Source: Diphasiastrum complanatum (lineage: Eukaryota; Streptophyta; Lycopodiopsida; Lycopodiales; Lycopodiaceae). Taken from it: 64,000 bases of DNA. Positions within the stretch are counted from its first letter, which is position 1. Every line of letters starts with the position of its first letter. The stretch covers positions 1 to 64,000 of the forward strand of contig MU831853.1 in the NCBI GenBank assembly GCA_029204225.1, in the 5' to 3' direction. Positions 35,568-47,945 of this stretch are shown one piece after another. The translations under genes were made by a program, and so were the position numbers. The notes under the pieces were generated by a model. That model was not told the DNA's origin. It saw nothing but the letters and a program-made list of their open reading frames with translations, and ran no database searches.

Positions 35568-35668
35568 GATTCTTCCATTTCTTATTATGCAACTATCAAG
35601 AGGGAGATTACTAACTTTTGTGGTGTGATCATTAAGAGGGAGTCTTGTGAAGAAAGGGTAAAGGAAGA

Positions 35669-36163
35669 GTGACTCTTGGGAAGATCCAAGGCATGGATCT
35701 TACATCTATTCATCAACTCAAAGGATGCTATGATTGTGGTGGAGTGTTCATGCATGATCAAGATGGCAAAAGGTTGGATGAAGAAGATTGCATGGAGCAA
35801 CTCAAGTGGCAATTTCTTCAAGGCAAGGAAGATCTCATTGGTGAGCTCATTGAGGTTTGGTTTGAACTCAAATGGGCTAGGTTTGATACTCAACTTCATC
35901 TACTCTACTTCATGTTGGATAGAATTGTAGAAATCTATCTTTTGGTTTATGATGGTGACATTGTTTTCACTAACTATAGTGAAAGGTTGAAATCAAGCAA
36001 TGATGAGATCTTGTGGGATGTTAATCATGTGTTTGAGAGGGAGTATCTTCAGAGGTTCAGTTCTGAAGATGTTTATAAATGCAAAGTCCTTGATGTTTTA
36101 TTGGAAGATCAAGATGTTGATCTTGAATTGCTTCATCAACACCAAGAGGCAAGTAGATTATAA
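35669..36163 (+). CDS. Element K: second unknown ORF
   Basis: A 164-codon ORF (alternative-codon start; the first ATG is at 35693, MDLTSIHQLKGCYDCGG). It is acidic, with a helical-looking middle (EDLIGELIEVWFELKWARFD) and a C-terminus of EDQDVDLELLHQHQEASRL. A shorter ORF overlaps in another frame. No family recognised. Its position where copia RT/RNase H would normally lie suggests it belongs to element K. Confidence 0.4.
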   Translation: MTLGKIQGMDLTSIHQLKGCYDCGGVFMHDQDGKRLDEEDCMEQLKWQFLQGKEDLIGELIEVWFELKWARFDTQLHLLYFMLDRIVEIYLLVYDGDIVFTNYSERLKSSNDEILWDVNHVFEREYLQRFSSEDVYKCKVLDVLLEDQDVDLELLHQHQEASRL

Positions 36164-38036
36164 GGATAGTAATCCACCAAATAGATGTAGAGCTCATGGG
36201 TTGGGGGCCATGTTATGAGTTCTATCTAGAAGATAAGCCTTATCTCTGCTTTCCTTGCCCCTTCTTATGTGTATTAAGTTCTGTTGTTGAACTTGTTGAG
36301 AGGTTGAGGATCATGTTCCGATGGGGCCTTTCCCTTTGGCCATGTTGGTAGCTTTCAGGCCATCTTGCTTAAGGTAAATCTCAATGAGGTCATTTGCATG
36401 AACAACTATGAGTGGTTATCATGGTTGAAACCTATCCATCATTTTTCAACAATTATAATTGTGTGCTCTAAAATAGCTTGGACACCCCCTCTTTATGTGG
36501 GGTGGGAAAAGGTTTTAGACAAGATACATAAAGTCATTTTCAAACAAAAAACATAATCTTGCACTTGCTATCTTAAACCTAAACACCTCCCAGTCCATTG
36601 AACATAGAAAAGGAGAAGGGGAGAGGGGTGAGGGTGGATTCAGGTGGCCTTTTCCAACAAACAACATGTGGGCCCACCTTCTCATGAAAGGAAGGTTAAA
36701 CTAATGTTCATGGCCAAATAGATTGTTAGGTGACACATGCTTACGTGGAACTTCTAAAGTTACTTTTGTTCCCATAGTTTACACATAAAAGATTTTTACA
36801 TCAAGTCAATAGGCTGTAAGTGCTAAGAGAGATGTAGAAGAATGACTAAGAAGGGATAGGGCATCACATGTACTAAGTACAATAACAATGAACACTTGTT
36901 CTAACTACAAGAGTAACCGACACATTGTCCATCCTTTTGCTATGTTCAGAAGGCTTTTCTACACGGGGACATGCCCAAGAGAGAGAACATTGGTGGTCAA
37001 TTGTTCTACTAAATATATGCCTTGGGTAATATATCATAATCCAACTTTTGTTTTTGCCAACCAACCAAATAATATTTCTTTATATAGAAATATGGACAAG
37101 CACATGGGCTACCTCACTACTTTGAACTCCATATGCAACTCTTTGTTGGGATTCTTAATTGGGTCTTTGAGGACAACAACAAATGTTCCAACCAAGTGAA
37201 CAAATTTTTGTGGACATCCTTTGATGATGTGATTATATAAGTCCTATTGTGCTCAGAATCGTATGCATGTATATTTGTGATTATGAGCAATGTTATTGTT
37301 GGACATTATTGAAACGCTCTAATCTAGTAGAAACTAAATGGATAGACATTATAAAATTGATGCTAGAGCATCAGCACAAATGTACATCCATTAACAAGGT
37401 GTATACATACATCTACCTTGCCAACCACCTTGGCATATTGGCTCAGAAGGGCAAATGCAAAATTGGCTTCAAAGAGCACATAAACTTTGCCTTGGAGTCA
37501 AACCTTGCATCATGATGAGTAGATGAAGCTTTTCTACCATGTAACCCAATTGGAGTTCAATAACATGTGCAAAACTTACGTATTTAAATATTCACATATA
37601 TAATAGGAGTTTGGTTTTCCTACCAACACCCTATTAATCAAACAACAACATAAGCACTTTGTGGTTGTACTAAAATGCTGTCAAATGATTGACTCTGGCT
37701 CTTAGTCCCAATTTAGATTTAGATGGGTGACAACTCCTTGGGTTGGCTTCCATTTGGATCATATTTAAAATTGCGTCTTTTTCCTTCCTAGATTATAATT
37801 GAGTTGCCAGCACGAGGTGACAATGCATCTTTATCATCATGTAGGAGCAACTCAAGTCGATTCTTTGGACATAGTCGCATTGCCCACCATGTTTAATCAT
37901 CATTGACAAAGCCTATCTTTTTGGCCCTAGCCCCATTGCCCAACATTTTGAGTTGGTAGTGGAAACTTCATTCGAATGTAAATTCCATTAGAACTTACTA
38001 ATAGCAAATCTCAAATGATGGCGATGATCTTGCACA
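36164..38036. other. Spacer, no gene recognised
   Basis: Short ORFs only (a 103-codon one at 36888-37199 and an 88-codon one at 37249-37515) without recognisable motifs. No 3' LTR matching 32277-32845 is present. Confidence 0.5.
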
Positions 38037-38160
38037 TATATGGAAAGAAACAAAGAGAGCTCAGACGAATGAAAAAAAACAAAGACTGATGATCCTAAAC
38101 ATAGATGGAAAGAAACAAAGAGAGCTCACATGAATGGAAAAAAACAAAGAGCGCCCCCTT
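38037..38160. repeat. Two-copy tandem repeat, about 62 bp
   Basis: Both halves contain ATGGAAAGAAACAAAGAGAG, then CTCA, ATGAATG-like sequence and AAAAAACAAAGA; they differ by a few substitutions. Confidence 0.8.
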
Positions 38161-38896
38161 GAATGGGCACGATAGACAAAAGGCCTCAACAAACACACTT
38201 ACTTGTGGCACCATCTTTTTTTTTTGCAAACAAAATAAAGAAATGGAATATGGCTCCTAGCATTGCAAGAGGAGGTTATTCCTAATAATAATGTGGCGCC
38301 AAGTAGGTGACGATTTAACGTACCTAGTGCCATTTAAATAACTCATATGCAATTATGGAATGCGTGAAACCCATTGGGAACCCAGCTCACTCTACTGAGC
38401 TCTCTGGCTTGCCAAGGGTGGGAGCTCTAGAGCAACCACTTTATCCCTTTATTTTGTAGGCCAAGGCCCAAAACCATCATTTTTGGGCGGGGGAGGTGGG
38501 CAAGAAGGGCCTTTCGCCTTGGAAGGGTGGGAGCTCTAGGGCCCTGCTGTAGTAGGGCCGTCTCATGCACAATGCAGAATTGGAGTGATTTATAGACAGT
38601 TACCATTTTGCGAAATTGAATAACTCCAATAAACGAGTGCTGCAGAATATGCTTTGCTTGGCATCGAGTCATTGGCATCGTTCATAAAGACTGGTGGAGA
38701 ATGTGCTTGTGCTGGCATCGTTCATAATATGAACACTATATTATGAACATTGGGGAAGAATGTGCATGTGTTATGTAGTGTACTGCATTGAGAGTGAGAA
38801 TTTGGGTGACATCGCATTTTTCAAAAATGCGATTTAGAAGAAGTGAGTCCAAAAAGAAAAAACAAAAGACAAGTCCCTTTGGCATTTCGCTACAAG

Positions 38897-38939
<43 letters not shown>

Positions 38940-41900
38940 GAGAGAGAGGGATGGCGGGCGGGTAGAATCGATTTCAGTGGAGGACGAGACGATCCAACAT
39001 CGGATGAGGCATTTTCGCTGTTGAAGTGGGAGAAACGGAAGATTGCAGTCTATACGAAGTTGCAACCAATTGTTGTGAGTTGAATATTTACAATCCTAGG
39101 GTAGTGTGCTAGTAAGGTTTACCTAGGAGGAAGTTGAATGCAGTCAATGAAGCTGAAGAAGGCGTAGGTGATGTGGATTTGGGAAAGATTGGAGAGCTGT
39201 GCCATTCGTGTAAATAATAGGTTATATCACGGACTGAACAATTTGAAGTTTGATCGTGAAGAAACTGGCTTAGGGTTTGGTTTTACTGAGATGTGTGAAG
39301 TTTGATTGGAAAGAAACTTGCTTAGGTACTGGTTTTCGGGGGCTTCAAATATTCATTTCAGGAAACTTGCTGGCTAGAGGTTGCAGAAGAGCTAAATTAT
39401 TTCATTTGGTTGATTTTTAACATCTGAGGTGTCATCGGGGGAACAAGAGGAATACTTTTTCCTGGCACGAAACGTTAAACAAATCTCTGCATTTTGAGTG
39501 CCCCTTGGAAATTTAATGCATGGAATGTATAACTCTCTCTGGGGAAAAAAAGAAGGTTTGACTGTTATATTCGCTTTCATCGTTTATCTCTTCAAATTTC
39601 TCACATGATGCTGGACTTCAAGCTTTATACTTTGCGAGATTTACTGGTCTTCAAATTTGAGCAGAGTTTGTTGGTGGCTGTAGCTTTGACCAGATGATGA
39701 AAAGTTTATTTGACCAGTCTGTCCCCTGCATCTCGTTTTTTGTTCTTGAAGTCTTTAGATCCATCAGGTCATCCTTGGTTATCCTGCAAGTTGATTATCT
39801 TAGAACAAAATGGACTCATGAGTTCCAAAATCTGCTGGAACGATTGGTGGAAGGCATGGACAAACTGAACTGTAATACAGACAGTAGAGAATCCTTAGCT
39901 AAGAGTTGTATTTGCTTTAGTGACATGGAGACAAGAAGAGTTCTGAATTACTTGGTGATTCACTCCTTAACAATCATGCCAGCAATCCTCAGATTTTTCT
40001 GAAGGATGAATTTTGGGGTTGCTGTTGATATGCCCTTTACCATGTTGATGTCAATAAGATGGGCAAGCAAGGGTAAAACCAAAAGTGGAGGAAGTGCAAT
40101 GAATGCAAGGCTAGAATTGTAGATGATAGAGAATCAGAGAAGCAGCTGGAGAGCTTGTGAACTTCAGTTTGTTGTCCTTAGAGGGTTCATTACCTCTATG
40201 GTTGACCTCATCATGTACATTGTCAATGTTACAAATTGCAGAATACAGATGAGTTTGGCATTTGAATTTATGACAGTTTTGTTTTTGCTAATGTTTTGTT
40301 GTTTTTCACTGGCAGCAATGTGCTTCAAATGATATGTTAACATAGGTATAAAAATATAGCTCTGAACATGGATTGATTGAAGCTAGAGCTTTGTGAAGTT
40401 TCACCTTGCATTGTAAGCTCTTATAGCTTCAATTGTTCAAAGTTTCAAGAGTTCTTAGCTATGCAAGCTAAATAAAGTATGGATAAATAGATATCTTTAC
40501 ACATGTATTTCCTCTTGGATACCATTGACGTCAGCAGTGGTGTCATAGCCTCAGGCACTTTGAGCTATATATGTTACGTCCCCAGACCGAATTGAAACAC
40601 CATACTCTATTGCAAAGGGCGGTGCAATGGTTGTAAGGGGTGAAGCTCTATGACGAGGGCATTTTGCCCTGATGCCCTTGGGCAAAGGCCCGAAGAGGCA
40701 AGTTGCACAATATTGTCGGCCTAGTGTACAAAATAATTAGGAATTGACTTTTTTGTTAGGCATGAAAAAATTGTGGGCACTTTTCCATGAAGGGCATTAA
40801 TCATGCCCTAATGCCCTACCCGTGCTGGTAAAAATATCGGTAGGCCTTTGCTTGGGCGTTAGTGGAGCCAAAAACCCTATGCCCTTAGAATTTAATAACA
40901 CCATATATTGAATATGAAATTTCAATGTCTGTAGGGGGAGGTCTAACGGGGCTGAAAACACATAATAAGCATGTTTGGCCCTAACAAGGGCTGATGAAGC
41001 TGATGGTTTGAGACTTTGAGGGAGGACTCCATAAGGTTGATGATTGCATGTCTATTTTGTTGTGTTAGGTATTTCTATTGTATTATTGAACATGCATTTC
41101 TCATTATAGATGTTTGTTTGAGGTGCGGTCGATTGGTCATTGCTAATTCTTTCTATCTTTAGTGGTGCTTGGTTCCCTCCAACTATGCTTTGAGTTATGT
41201 TTTGAGCAAGTTTGAATCAATGAAATTCTAATTTTCCTTCTTCCTCTATGACAAAGTAGGGACTTTATTTGATTGGCCTTGCTCTTTAGTGCTAGCCTTC
41301 ATTGTGATTGAGTTTGCCCTTCACGTAGGGAGAACCGATAGAAACTTAGTACGTTGCTCTTTGTACAATTGTATGAAAGTTAATGTGGACATATATTTGT
41401 GCATATGACGTACCTACACTTACTCTTGAGCAATGATGAAGTGAGTATGGATTCCATGGCATTTGGTCCACGCGATGCATTACGAAGTTGATGGCATGGA
41501 CTTTGTGGGTGGACTCCTTGAGGATAATGATTGCATGTCTCCTTTGTTATGTCGTGTATTATTTTAGAGATAACGTTCTATATTGCTTGTTGTATAGAGT
41601 AATGTAGAAGAGAGTGAAAACAGAGGCTCCATTGTATTGGACTCAGGACCGACATCTTGAAGATGGAAGATTAAAGCTATGTATGTTTTGTATCGGTTCA
41701 AGGAGTTCGAGTTGATACAAAACATGAGTATGTAGTAAGCACTTAGGTGATTTTTAAGGAGCCATAGGACATAATAGCATGCAACAAGTTTGGCAGTATG
41801 GGTAGGACGCTTGGTAAGGACCAAATTGGACATGTACAAAGATGTAATTATGCTCAACACAAGACCTCTGTACTAATTGCACACACAGTGGTTAGGTTGG

Positions 41901-42237
41901 TTGGGAGTCCCAAGAATGCTCCTAAAAGACTCTTTTGGGTGGCACTCACAAAGTTTTTGAGCAAGTCAAGTTGTACATGGCTAAGATTCCAATTGTTGAT
42001 GAGCCAACATGTTAGATTTGTTTAGATTGAGCTTTTGAGTTGTAGGAGTTGAGTTAGCTCTTGGAGCTCATTGCCCAAGAGCCAGATATGACTTTCTTTA
42101 CAAAAGAAGGCATTACAAAAACAACACTATATTGTTGTAGTGATGGGACACATATAGAACTATGATGGGAGATGGTTGAAGCAAAAACTATAATGGAGGC
42201 ATGTACCAGGTCTGGCCCCAAGTCTTCGATTCCCATA
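38161..42237. other. Spacer, no gene recognised
   Basis: Contains an (AG)n tract at 38901-38936, a 102-codon ORF at 39694-40002 with no known motif, a segment at about 40640-40890 with repeated GCCC-ATGCCC words, and a duplicated phrase (GGACTCC...TGATTGCATGTCT at about 41025 and 41510). SDGTHIEL near 42140 recalls Harbinger-type transposase wording but has no supporting context. Confidence 0.45.
38901..38936. repeat. (AG)n microsatellite
   Basis: About 18 AG units followed by GGGGGAGAGAGAGG. Confidence 0.97.
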
Positions 42238-42412
42238 CAATGTTACATGGATCGGCGGTTCGAATTGGCCGATTCGACAGATTTGAATCGGTTGGGTCAA
42301 GCTCAAATTGGCCGATTTGAACATCTGAACGTTTTTCGGGCCGATTTGGGCCTTTATTTACAAGTCGGCCATTCGAGCAGGTTGTTGATTCAAATCGGCC
42401 GATTCGAATTGC
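42238..42412. repeat. Cluster of CGGCCGATTCGAA-like palindromic motifs
   Basis: Variants of AATCGGCCGATTYGAA occur in both orientations about seven times in 175 bases, among them GGCGGTTCGAATTGGCCGAT, AATTGGCCGATTTGAAC and AAATCGGCCGATTCGAATT. GC content is well above the flanks. It ends where copia M coding sequence starts. Confidence 0.6.
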
Positions 42413-42751
42413 CACACAGTTTGATGACAGTGGTGTAAATGGACATGTCAAGCTTGGAGACAATTCTTCTTATGACATCAAAGGTCGAGGTACAGTGAGA
42501 GTACATTTACCTTTAGGGAATATAGGAGAAATTAAGAATGTTCTCTATGTTCCAGGTTTAAAGAAGAATTTACTTTCAGTTTTTGCTATCGCTAAACAAA
42601 ACATGAAAGTTGAGTTTGATGATCAGAGACAAAAACATAGGTTACAAAGTTGTGGTCAAAGGATCTTTGGAAGGTCGACTTTACAAACTTGATGCGTCTA
42701 CATCGGATCATCAGGTTTGTGCAGCTTCTGATAGCATGGAGAGCAGGATGT
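42413..42751 (+). pseudogene. Copia M protease/pre-integrase fragment
   Basis: Plus-strand copia sequence: GHVKLGDNSSYDIKGRGTVR, GEIKNVLYVPGLKKNLLSV, VEFDDQRQ and, in another frame, GRLYKLDAS. It resumes at 46233 after the gypsy L insertion, but the HHCC segment is missing, so some target DNA was lost at the left junction. Confidence 0.85.
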
Positions 42752-43092
42752 GAAACATCTCATAAGCAAGACTTAACCCTAGAAAACAGAAAAGAGAGCT
42801 GAAAGAGACTAAAGAGGAGAGAGATCAATATTATAGCTCAGATTCCCTACTTATAGCCTACAGGAAGCCCTAAAAGGAAGCTTCCAGTGGCAAGGGCCCA
42901 ACTGGGAGGGATAATAGTGTGCCCTCCAAGGAGGCCCCCACTCTCCATTAATATGTCCAAATATAAGGCCCAAAGCCAACCATATAGCCTAAGTGTCAAT
43001 AATGATTTAAAAAAGGGCCCAAGGCTTGCTTATGCATAAAGTAAAATAAATGTAAATGGATGTGGCGAATGTAATGAGCCGAGTCCTTAACT
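42752..43092 (-). repeat. Gypsy L 3' LTR (truncated)
   Basis: Matches 45870-46232 closely (CATAAGCAAGACTTAACCCT, GGAAGCTTCCAGTGGCAAGG, GGATGTGGCGAATGTAATGA). About 40 bases present at the start of the sister LTR are missing here, replaced at the junction with copia M. Confidence 0.85.
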
Positions 43093-43279
43093 CTCCCCGA
43101 CACAAAGATAAGACCCAACTACCGAAAAAAAAGTGGATCAAATAGCGGCAAGCCCTGCTGGATCAACATCTAGAACAACATCTGATGTAGAGGAATCAAC
43201 AAGTGCAGCAAGAGCACGAGCCTGATCTGCAAGTGATGGTGTATGATGAAAGACATCAGTAGGCTCCCATGTGAGCAGT

Positions 43280-45281
43280 CTTATGTTCGTCAGAAGGGTG
43301 CATCCTAATTTGGTAATATCCGAAACGAAGATCTATCTTAGAAAAGATCTTAGAGGTACCGAGCTGGTCAAAGAGGTCATCCATGTGCGGAATAGGGTAC
43401 AAATTACGGATAGTCAATTTATTTAAAGCACAGTAATCAATACAAAGATGTTTGGTACCATCTTTCTTACTAACAAGGAGGCACCAAAAGAGCTATGACT
43501 AGGGACAATGAGACCCTGATCTAACAAGGTAGTAATGTGGAGCTCAAGCTCATCACGCTCAGATCGAGACATACGATAAGGGGGATGGGAAGGAGGAGCA
43601 GAACCAAGATGCAAGTCAATATGGTGGTTCACGTCATGTAATGGTGGTAGCGTCGTAGGTTCTGATAAGACAAAAGCATACTAATGTAATAAGTCAGAGA
43701 TCACCTGAGGAACACCTGCCGGAATAGAAACTGGAGGAACTGGTACTGCCCGCTGAACACATGAGCCTTCGACAGGCTGCAAATAAACTGTTTCCCAGTG
43801 ATCAACTGGAAGTCTCCCTGAGAATCAATGCCAATAAGTGAGTGTGTAACTGCACCATGTATAAATGTTAGTGTCTGCTGAGTCAAGTCCAGTGTAACGG
43901 CCCCAAGAGATGCAAACCAATCAGCACCAAGGATAAGATCAATAATATAAAGATCTGTCTGTCCAGAGAAATCTCCAATGCGGTATGGTAAACGCTGAAA
44001 CATTTGAGAACTAGGAAAGAGTGTGAACTGGCAACCTCAATTGTGAGAGGTTGTGGAGCAGGAACAGGTGAAGCACAGATCTGACTGGTGATATAACTGC
44101 TGATAAAAGAATGAGTGTTGCCGGTATCAACTGAAGCAATATACTCACGACCAGTAATGCGTACACGTAACTGAATGGAGCGAGGACCAGGACGCCCTGT
44201 CCAAGTAGCATAGGCAAGCTGAGCATGGCAAGTAGTAGGAAGTAAATCAGTGGAAGGCTCAGGAGATAGGTCAGGCTCATCAGAAATACGAATGTAGATA
44301 TCGGAATCATCTGGATTAGTGCCCTCATGGTTAAAAACAACAGTAGTAGTGGGGAGTGGCTGACGACAATCACGGGCAAAATGGTCAGGACTCCTACAAC
44401 GAAAGCAAAGACGCTTCTGCTGAAGGTCAACGAACTCTGCAGACGTGTAACGTGGGATAAAAGCAGGACAAGGAGACGAAGGGACAATGGAAGGAGCCGG
44501 AACAGAAAGGGAACGTGTAGAGGTGGACGTAGCAGGAAAAGATGAAGCAGAAGGACGGGGTTGGGAGAAGTGGGAAGGAAGGATGTTAGAGTACTTGTGC
44601 TGTAAAGTACTGGCAAGAGACATCACCTCAACAAGTGTGGGGGGACGGAAGGAAGAAACATCATAACGTAAGGCACCACGAAGCCCAGCAATGTAACGAG
44701 AAATAAGCTCAGTGGGCTGTAGATCTGTGAAAAGATAAGAAAACTCCATAAACTGATTTGTATAGGAAGCAAGATCACTGGTCTGAGTGAGACTACGACT
44801 TGAATCATGTTGGCGGTTGAGCCACTGAGGATCAATCATAGCAGGACGGAGAGCAGCCAACTGGATCTTCTGAGGATCAGTCTTAGGGTAAATCTGAAAA
44901 TAAGTGTCAAGCTTAGCAAACCAATTCTCTAATAAGTTCTTGTCAGAGGAACCGGAATAGGTAGCAAGTACCCTATCACGAAAATCCTGAGCAAAGTGTG
45001 GTTCAGGAACTGGGGGACGTGGAAAGAAACCAGGAGGTGGGGTAGGAGAAATGAACTGTCCACCACCAGGCTGACTAGCAGAAGAAGGTGGAAATCCAAA
45101 TGGAGGGGGAGTCCCAAATGAAGGATAAACAGGAGCTTTACCAGGACCATGAGGCTGTAAAGAATCAATCTGTGATTGCATAGTGGCTGGAAATTTTGCC
45201 AAGTATTGGGGCCAAATGGGGTGCTGGACAGCCACCAAGTAGTGCTGCAAGAGATGCTGGAAAAAAATGCTTCAAGTAGGC
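43280..45281 (-). pseudogene. Gypsy L gag-protease with RT start
   Basis: A minus-strand Ty3/gypsy reading frame. The frame opens after a TGA near 45281 and runs about 450 codons to 43883 without an evident ATG at its head. It has a proline-rich N-terminus (GFPPSSASQPGGGQF), a Gag core (DRVLATYSGSSDKNLLENWF; LISRYIAGLRGALRYDV), a zinc knuckle CFRCRSPDHFARDC (about 44375-44416) and aspartic protease IASVDTGNTHSFISS (about 44110). After shifts, RT begins with HPPYRMSRSERDELELHITT and [17 protein letters not shown] (about 43480-43590), and only the first RT block ([16 protein letters not shown]) survives to about 43400. Integrase and RNase H are absent, although both LTRs remain. Confidence 0.87.
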
Positions 45282-45818
45282 TGAAAAAACTGCGAATGAG
45301 GGTGGAGATGGGCGTTGAACAACCAATTTTTTTTTTTTGGGTAGCAAACAGAGGCGAAACGAAGTAAAAATTGGAGGGGGATGGGCGCTGGACAGCCCGC
45401 AAACAAGGTGTGAAAAATGGCTGCAAACGGAGACAAAAACGGACGAAAGTGACAAGTATGAAGGGGCTGGACAGCCTGCAAACAAAAGTGAAGAGAGAGC
45501 TGAAAATGGAAGGAGAAACGGACGAAAGAGATGAGGGAATTGGGCACTGGACAAGCTAGATTTGGGTGTCGGAAATAATCTGCCAGAATTTTTATTTATT
45601 TATTTATTTTTGGCCGCCAAATTTAGTGAAAGTACTTCCACTAACTGTCCGCTAAAGCTTCGCCAAGGAAAATGCTTTGATGGGTGCTGGTCCTTGTCCA
45701 AACTGTGATGAGTGTTGCTGAAGCAAAGAGATGAAAGCCCTCAACAAAGAGAGAAAAAAAAAATCAGCAAGGAAAATGGGCGCCCAATCAGAAAATCAGA
45801 TTCAACAATCAGGAAAGT

Positions 45819-45830
45819 GCTCTGATACCA
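45819..45830 (-). promoter_or_regulatory. Primer binding site of gypsy L
   Basis: The minus strand reads TGGTATCAGAGC directly after the LTR end, an initiator tRNA-Met PBS. Confidence 0.85.
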
Positions 45831-46232
45831 AGTTAAGAATGCAACCACAACTGATCTAGAGCTAACCTATGAAAGCATTTCGTAAGCAAGACTTAACCCT
45901 AGAAAGCAGGAAAGAGAACTTAAAGAGACTAAAGAGGAGAGAGATCAATATCATAGCTGAATAACAAATGACACAGATTCCCTACTTATAGCCTAAGGAA
46001 GCCCTAAAAGGAAGCTTCCAGTGGCAAGGGCCCAACTGGGAGGGATAATAGTGCGCCCTCCAAGAAGGCCTCCACTCTCCTGTAATATGTCCAAATGTCC
46101 AAATAAGGCCCAAGGCCAACCATATAGCCTAAGTGTCAATAATGAATAAAAAAAGGGCCCAAGGCCTGCTCATGCATAAAGTGAAGTAAATGTAAATGGA
46201 TGTGGCGAATGTAATGAGCCGAGTCCATAACT
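45831..46232 (-). repeat. Gypsy L 5' LTR
   Basis: 402 bp, bounded by AGTTA on the left and TAACT on the right. These are perfect inverted ends but not the canonical TG...CA. The PBS lies directly inside, and copia M integrase resumes directly outside at 46233. Confidence 0.82.
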
Positions 46233-47945
46233 GGAGCATACAGAGCAAAGGAGATCTTGGAGCTTGTTCATACAAACTTATGTGGTCCCATGCAAACTGA
46301 GTCTATAGGGGCCGCATCCTACTTCATGGTATTTGTAGATGAATTTTCCAGGAAAGTATGGATATACTTGCTTAAGTATAAGAGTCAAGCTTTTAAGTTC
46401 TTTACTCAGTTCAAATCACCTGTTGAGAAGCAAACAAGAAAGCAAATAAAGATTCTACGTTTAGATAAAGGAGGTGAGTTCATATCTACAGAGTTCCAAG
46501 AATTCTGCAAAGAACATGGAATCAAGAGACAATTTGCTTCGACTGATACACCACATCATAATGGAGTAGCCGAGAGAAAGAACAGGCCTATTGTGCAGAG
46601 TGCTCGAAGCATGCTGTGAGGTAAGAACCTCAAGAATCATTTGTGGGGCAAAGCAGTTTGTACAACAGTTTACTTACTTAACAGAAGTCCTACAAAAGCA
46701 GTTCTCAATCGAACTCCAGAAGAAGCGTTCACAAGTATAAAACCTAAAGTGGATCATCTACGAGTTTTTGGTTATATTGCATATGCTCATGTTCCTAAAG
46801 ATCATAGTCAAAAACTTGATTCAAAGGCAATCAAGTGTTTATTCCTTGGTTATGATGAGGAAGAGAAGGCATATCGCCTTCATAATCTTACCAGTAAGAA
46901 GGTGATTATGAGCTGGGATGCTGTGTTCGAAGAAAGTGAGTCTTCTAACCTAGAAGATCATGAGGAGGATGTATTTTCTTCTACATCAAAAACTCCTGTT
47001 ATAGATGATGTTAAGGAAAATACAGGTCCAAGTGATACAGCTTCTAAACAAATTATACCAAGGGTGAGTACACAAGTGGATCTTGGTAAACGAAAGGAAA
47101 GGTCAAGAGTATTTGATACTTATTCTCCTTCTACGTCAACTACAAAGAAGTTACCAAAATGGTATTGTGAGACTATATAAGATAGTCAAATGTTGGATGA
47201 GGGAGAATCGAGTCAACAAGGAGCTAAGAGATTGACACGTTCAGGTGGATACTATTGTGAAGCTGGTGAAGAAACGCATTATGCGTTTATGGCTTCAGTA
47301 TTGGATTCAGAGGATCCTTTATTTTATGAAGATGCTGCAAAGGAACAAGTTTGGAAGACTGCCATGGATGAGGAGTATAGTTCTATTATGAAAAACGAGA
47401 CATGGGATCTTGTTGAACTTCCAGCAGGTAAGAAACCAATTGGTTGCAAGTGGATCTATGAAATCTTTCACAAGAGTTTGATATGAAAGATTTGGAGAGA
47501 CTTCAGTATTGTTTGGGTATTGAAGTTTGGAGGTCAAAGGAAAATCTTTTCATATCACAAGCAAAGTATGCAAGAGAGTTACTCAAGAAGTTTAACATGC
47601 TTGATTGTAAGTCCATTTCTACACCTTATGATCCAGGTGTAAAGCTTACAAAAGAGGAAAATTCTGAAAGTGTGAATGAAACACTTTATAGGCGGCTTGT
47701 AGGTAGTCTTATCTATCTAACGACTACTCGACTAGACATTTCATATGCAGTGGGTATGGTGAATCAATTCATGTCTTTACCAAAAGTTTGTCATTGGAAA
47801 GCGGAAAGAGGATTTTGCGTTATGTCAAAGGGACACTCAGGTTTGGCATTTATTATGATAAAGGAACCAACATAGAACTTGAGGGTTTTGTTGATGCTGA
47901 CTGGGCAAGAAATGCAGAAGATAGAAGATCACTTCAACAATACTA
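46233..47945 (+). pseudogene. Copia M integrase to RNase H pseudogene
   Basis: Continues copia M. Integrase: LELVHTNLCGPMQTESIGA, FMVFVDEFSRKVWIYLLKY, NGVAERKNRPIVQSARSML, a stop near 46618, then LNRSPTKAVLNRTPEEAF and an acidic linker to 47180. RT starts with MKNETWDLVELPAGKKPIGC near 47390, but about 600 bases including the YVDD box are deleted at about 47463, and RT resumes at LQYCLGIEVWRSKENLF. It ends with EGFVDADWARNAEDRRS at about 47930. Cleaner than copia A/E but inactive. Confidence 0.9.

Noticed and set aside
38920-39024. Gene start ATGGCGGGCGGG after the (AG)n tract
   Set aside because: The frame stops at the fifth codon (TAG); no alternative start is supported.
42120-42165. Harbinger-type transposase (SDGTHIEL)
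   Set aside because: Only one short motif-like word, with stops around it and no second catalytic block.
44011-44616. 201-codon hydrophobic minus-strand ORF
   Set aside because: Frame-shifted shadow of gypsy L gag; its Leu/Pro bias comes from the Ser/Pro-rich true frame.
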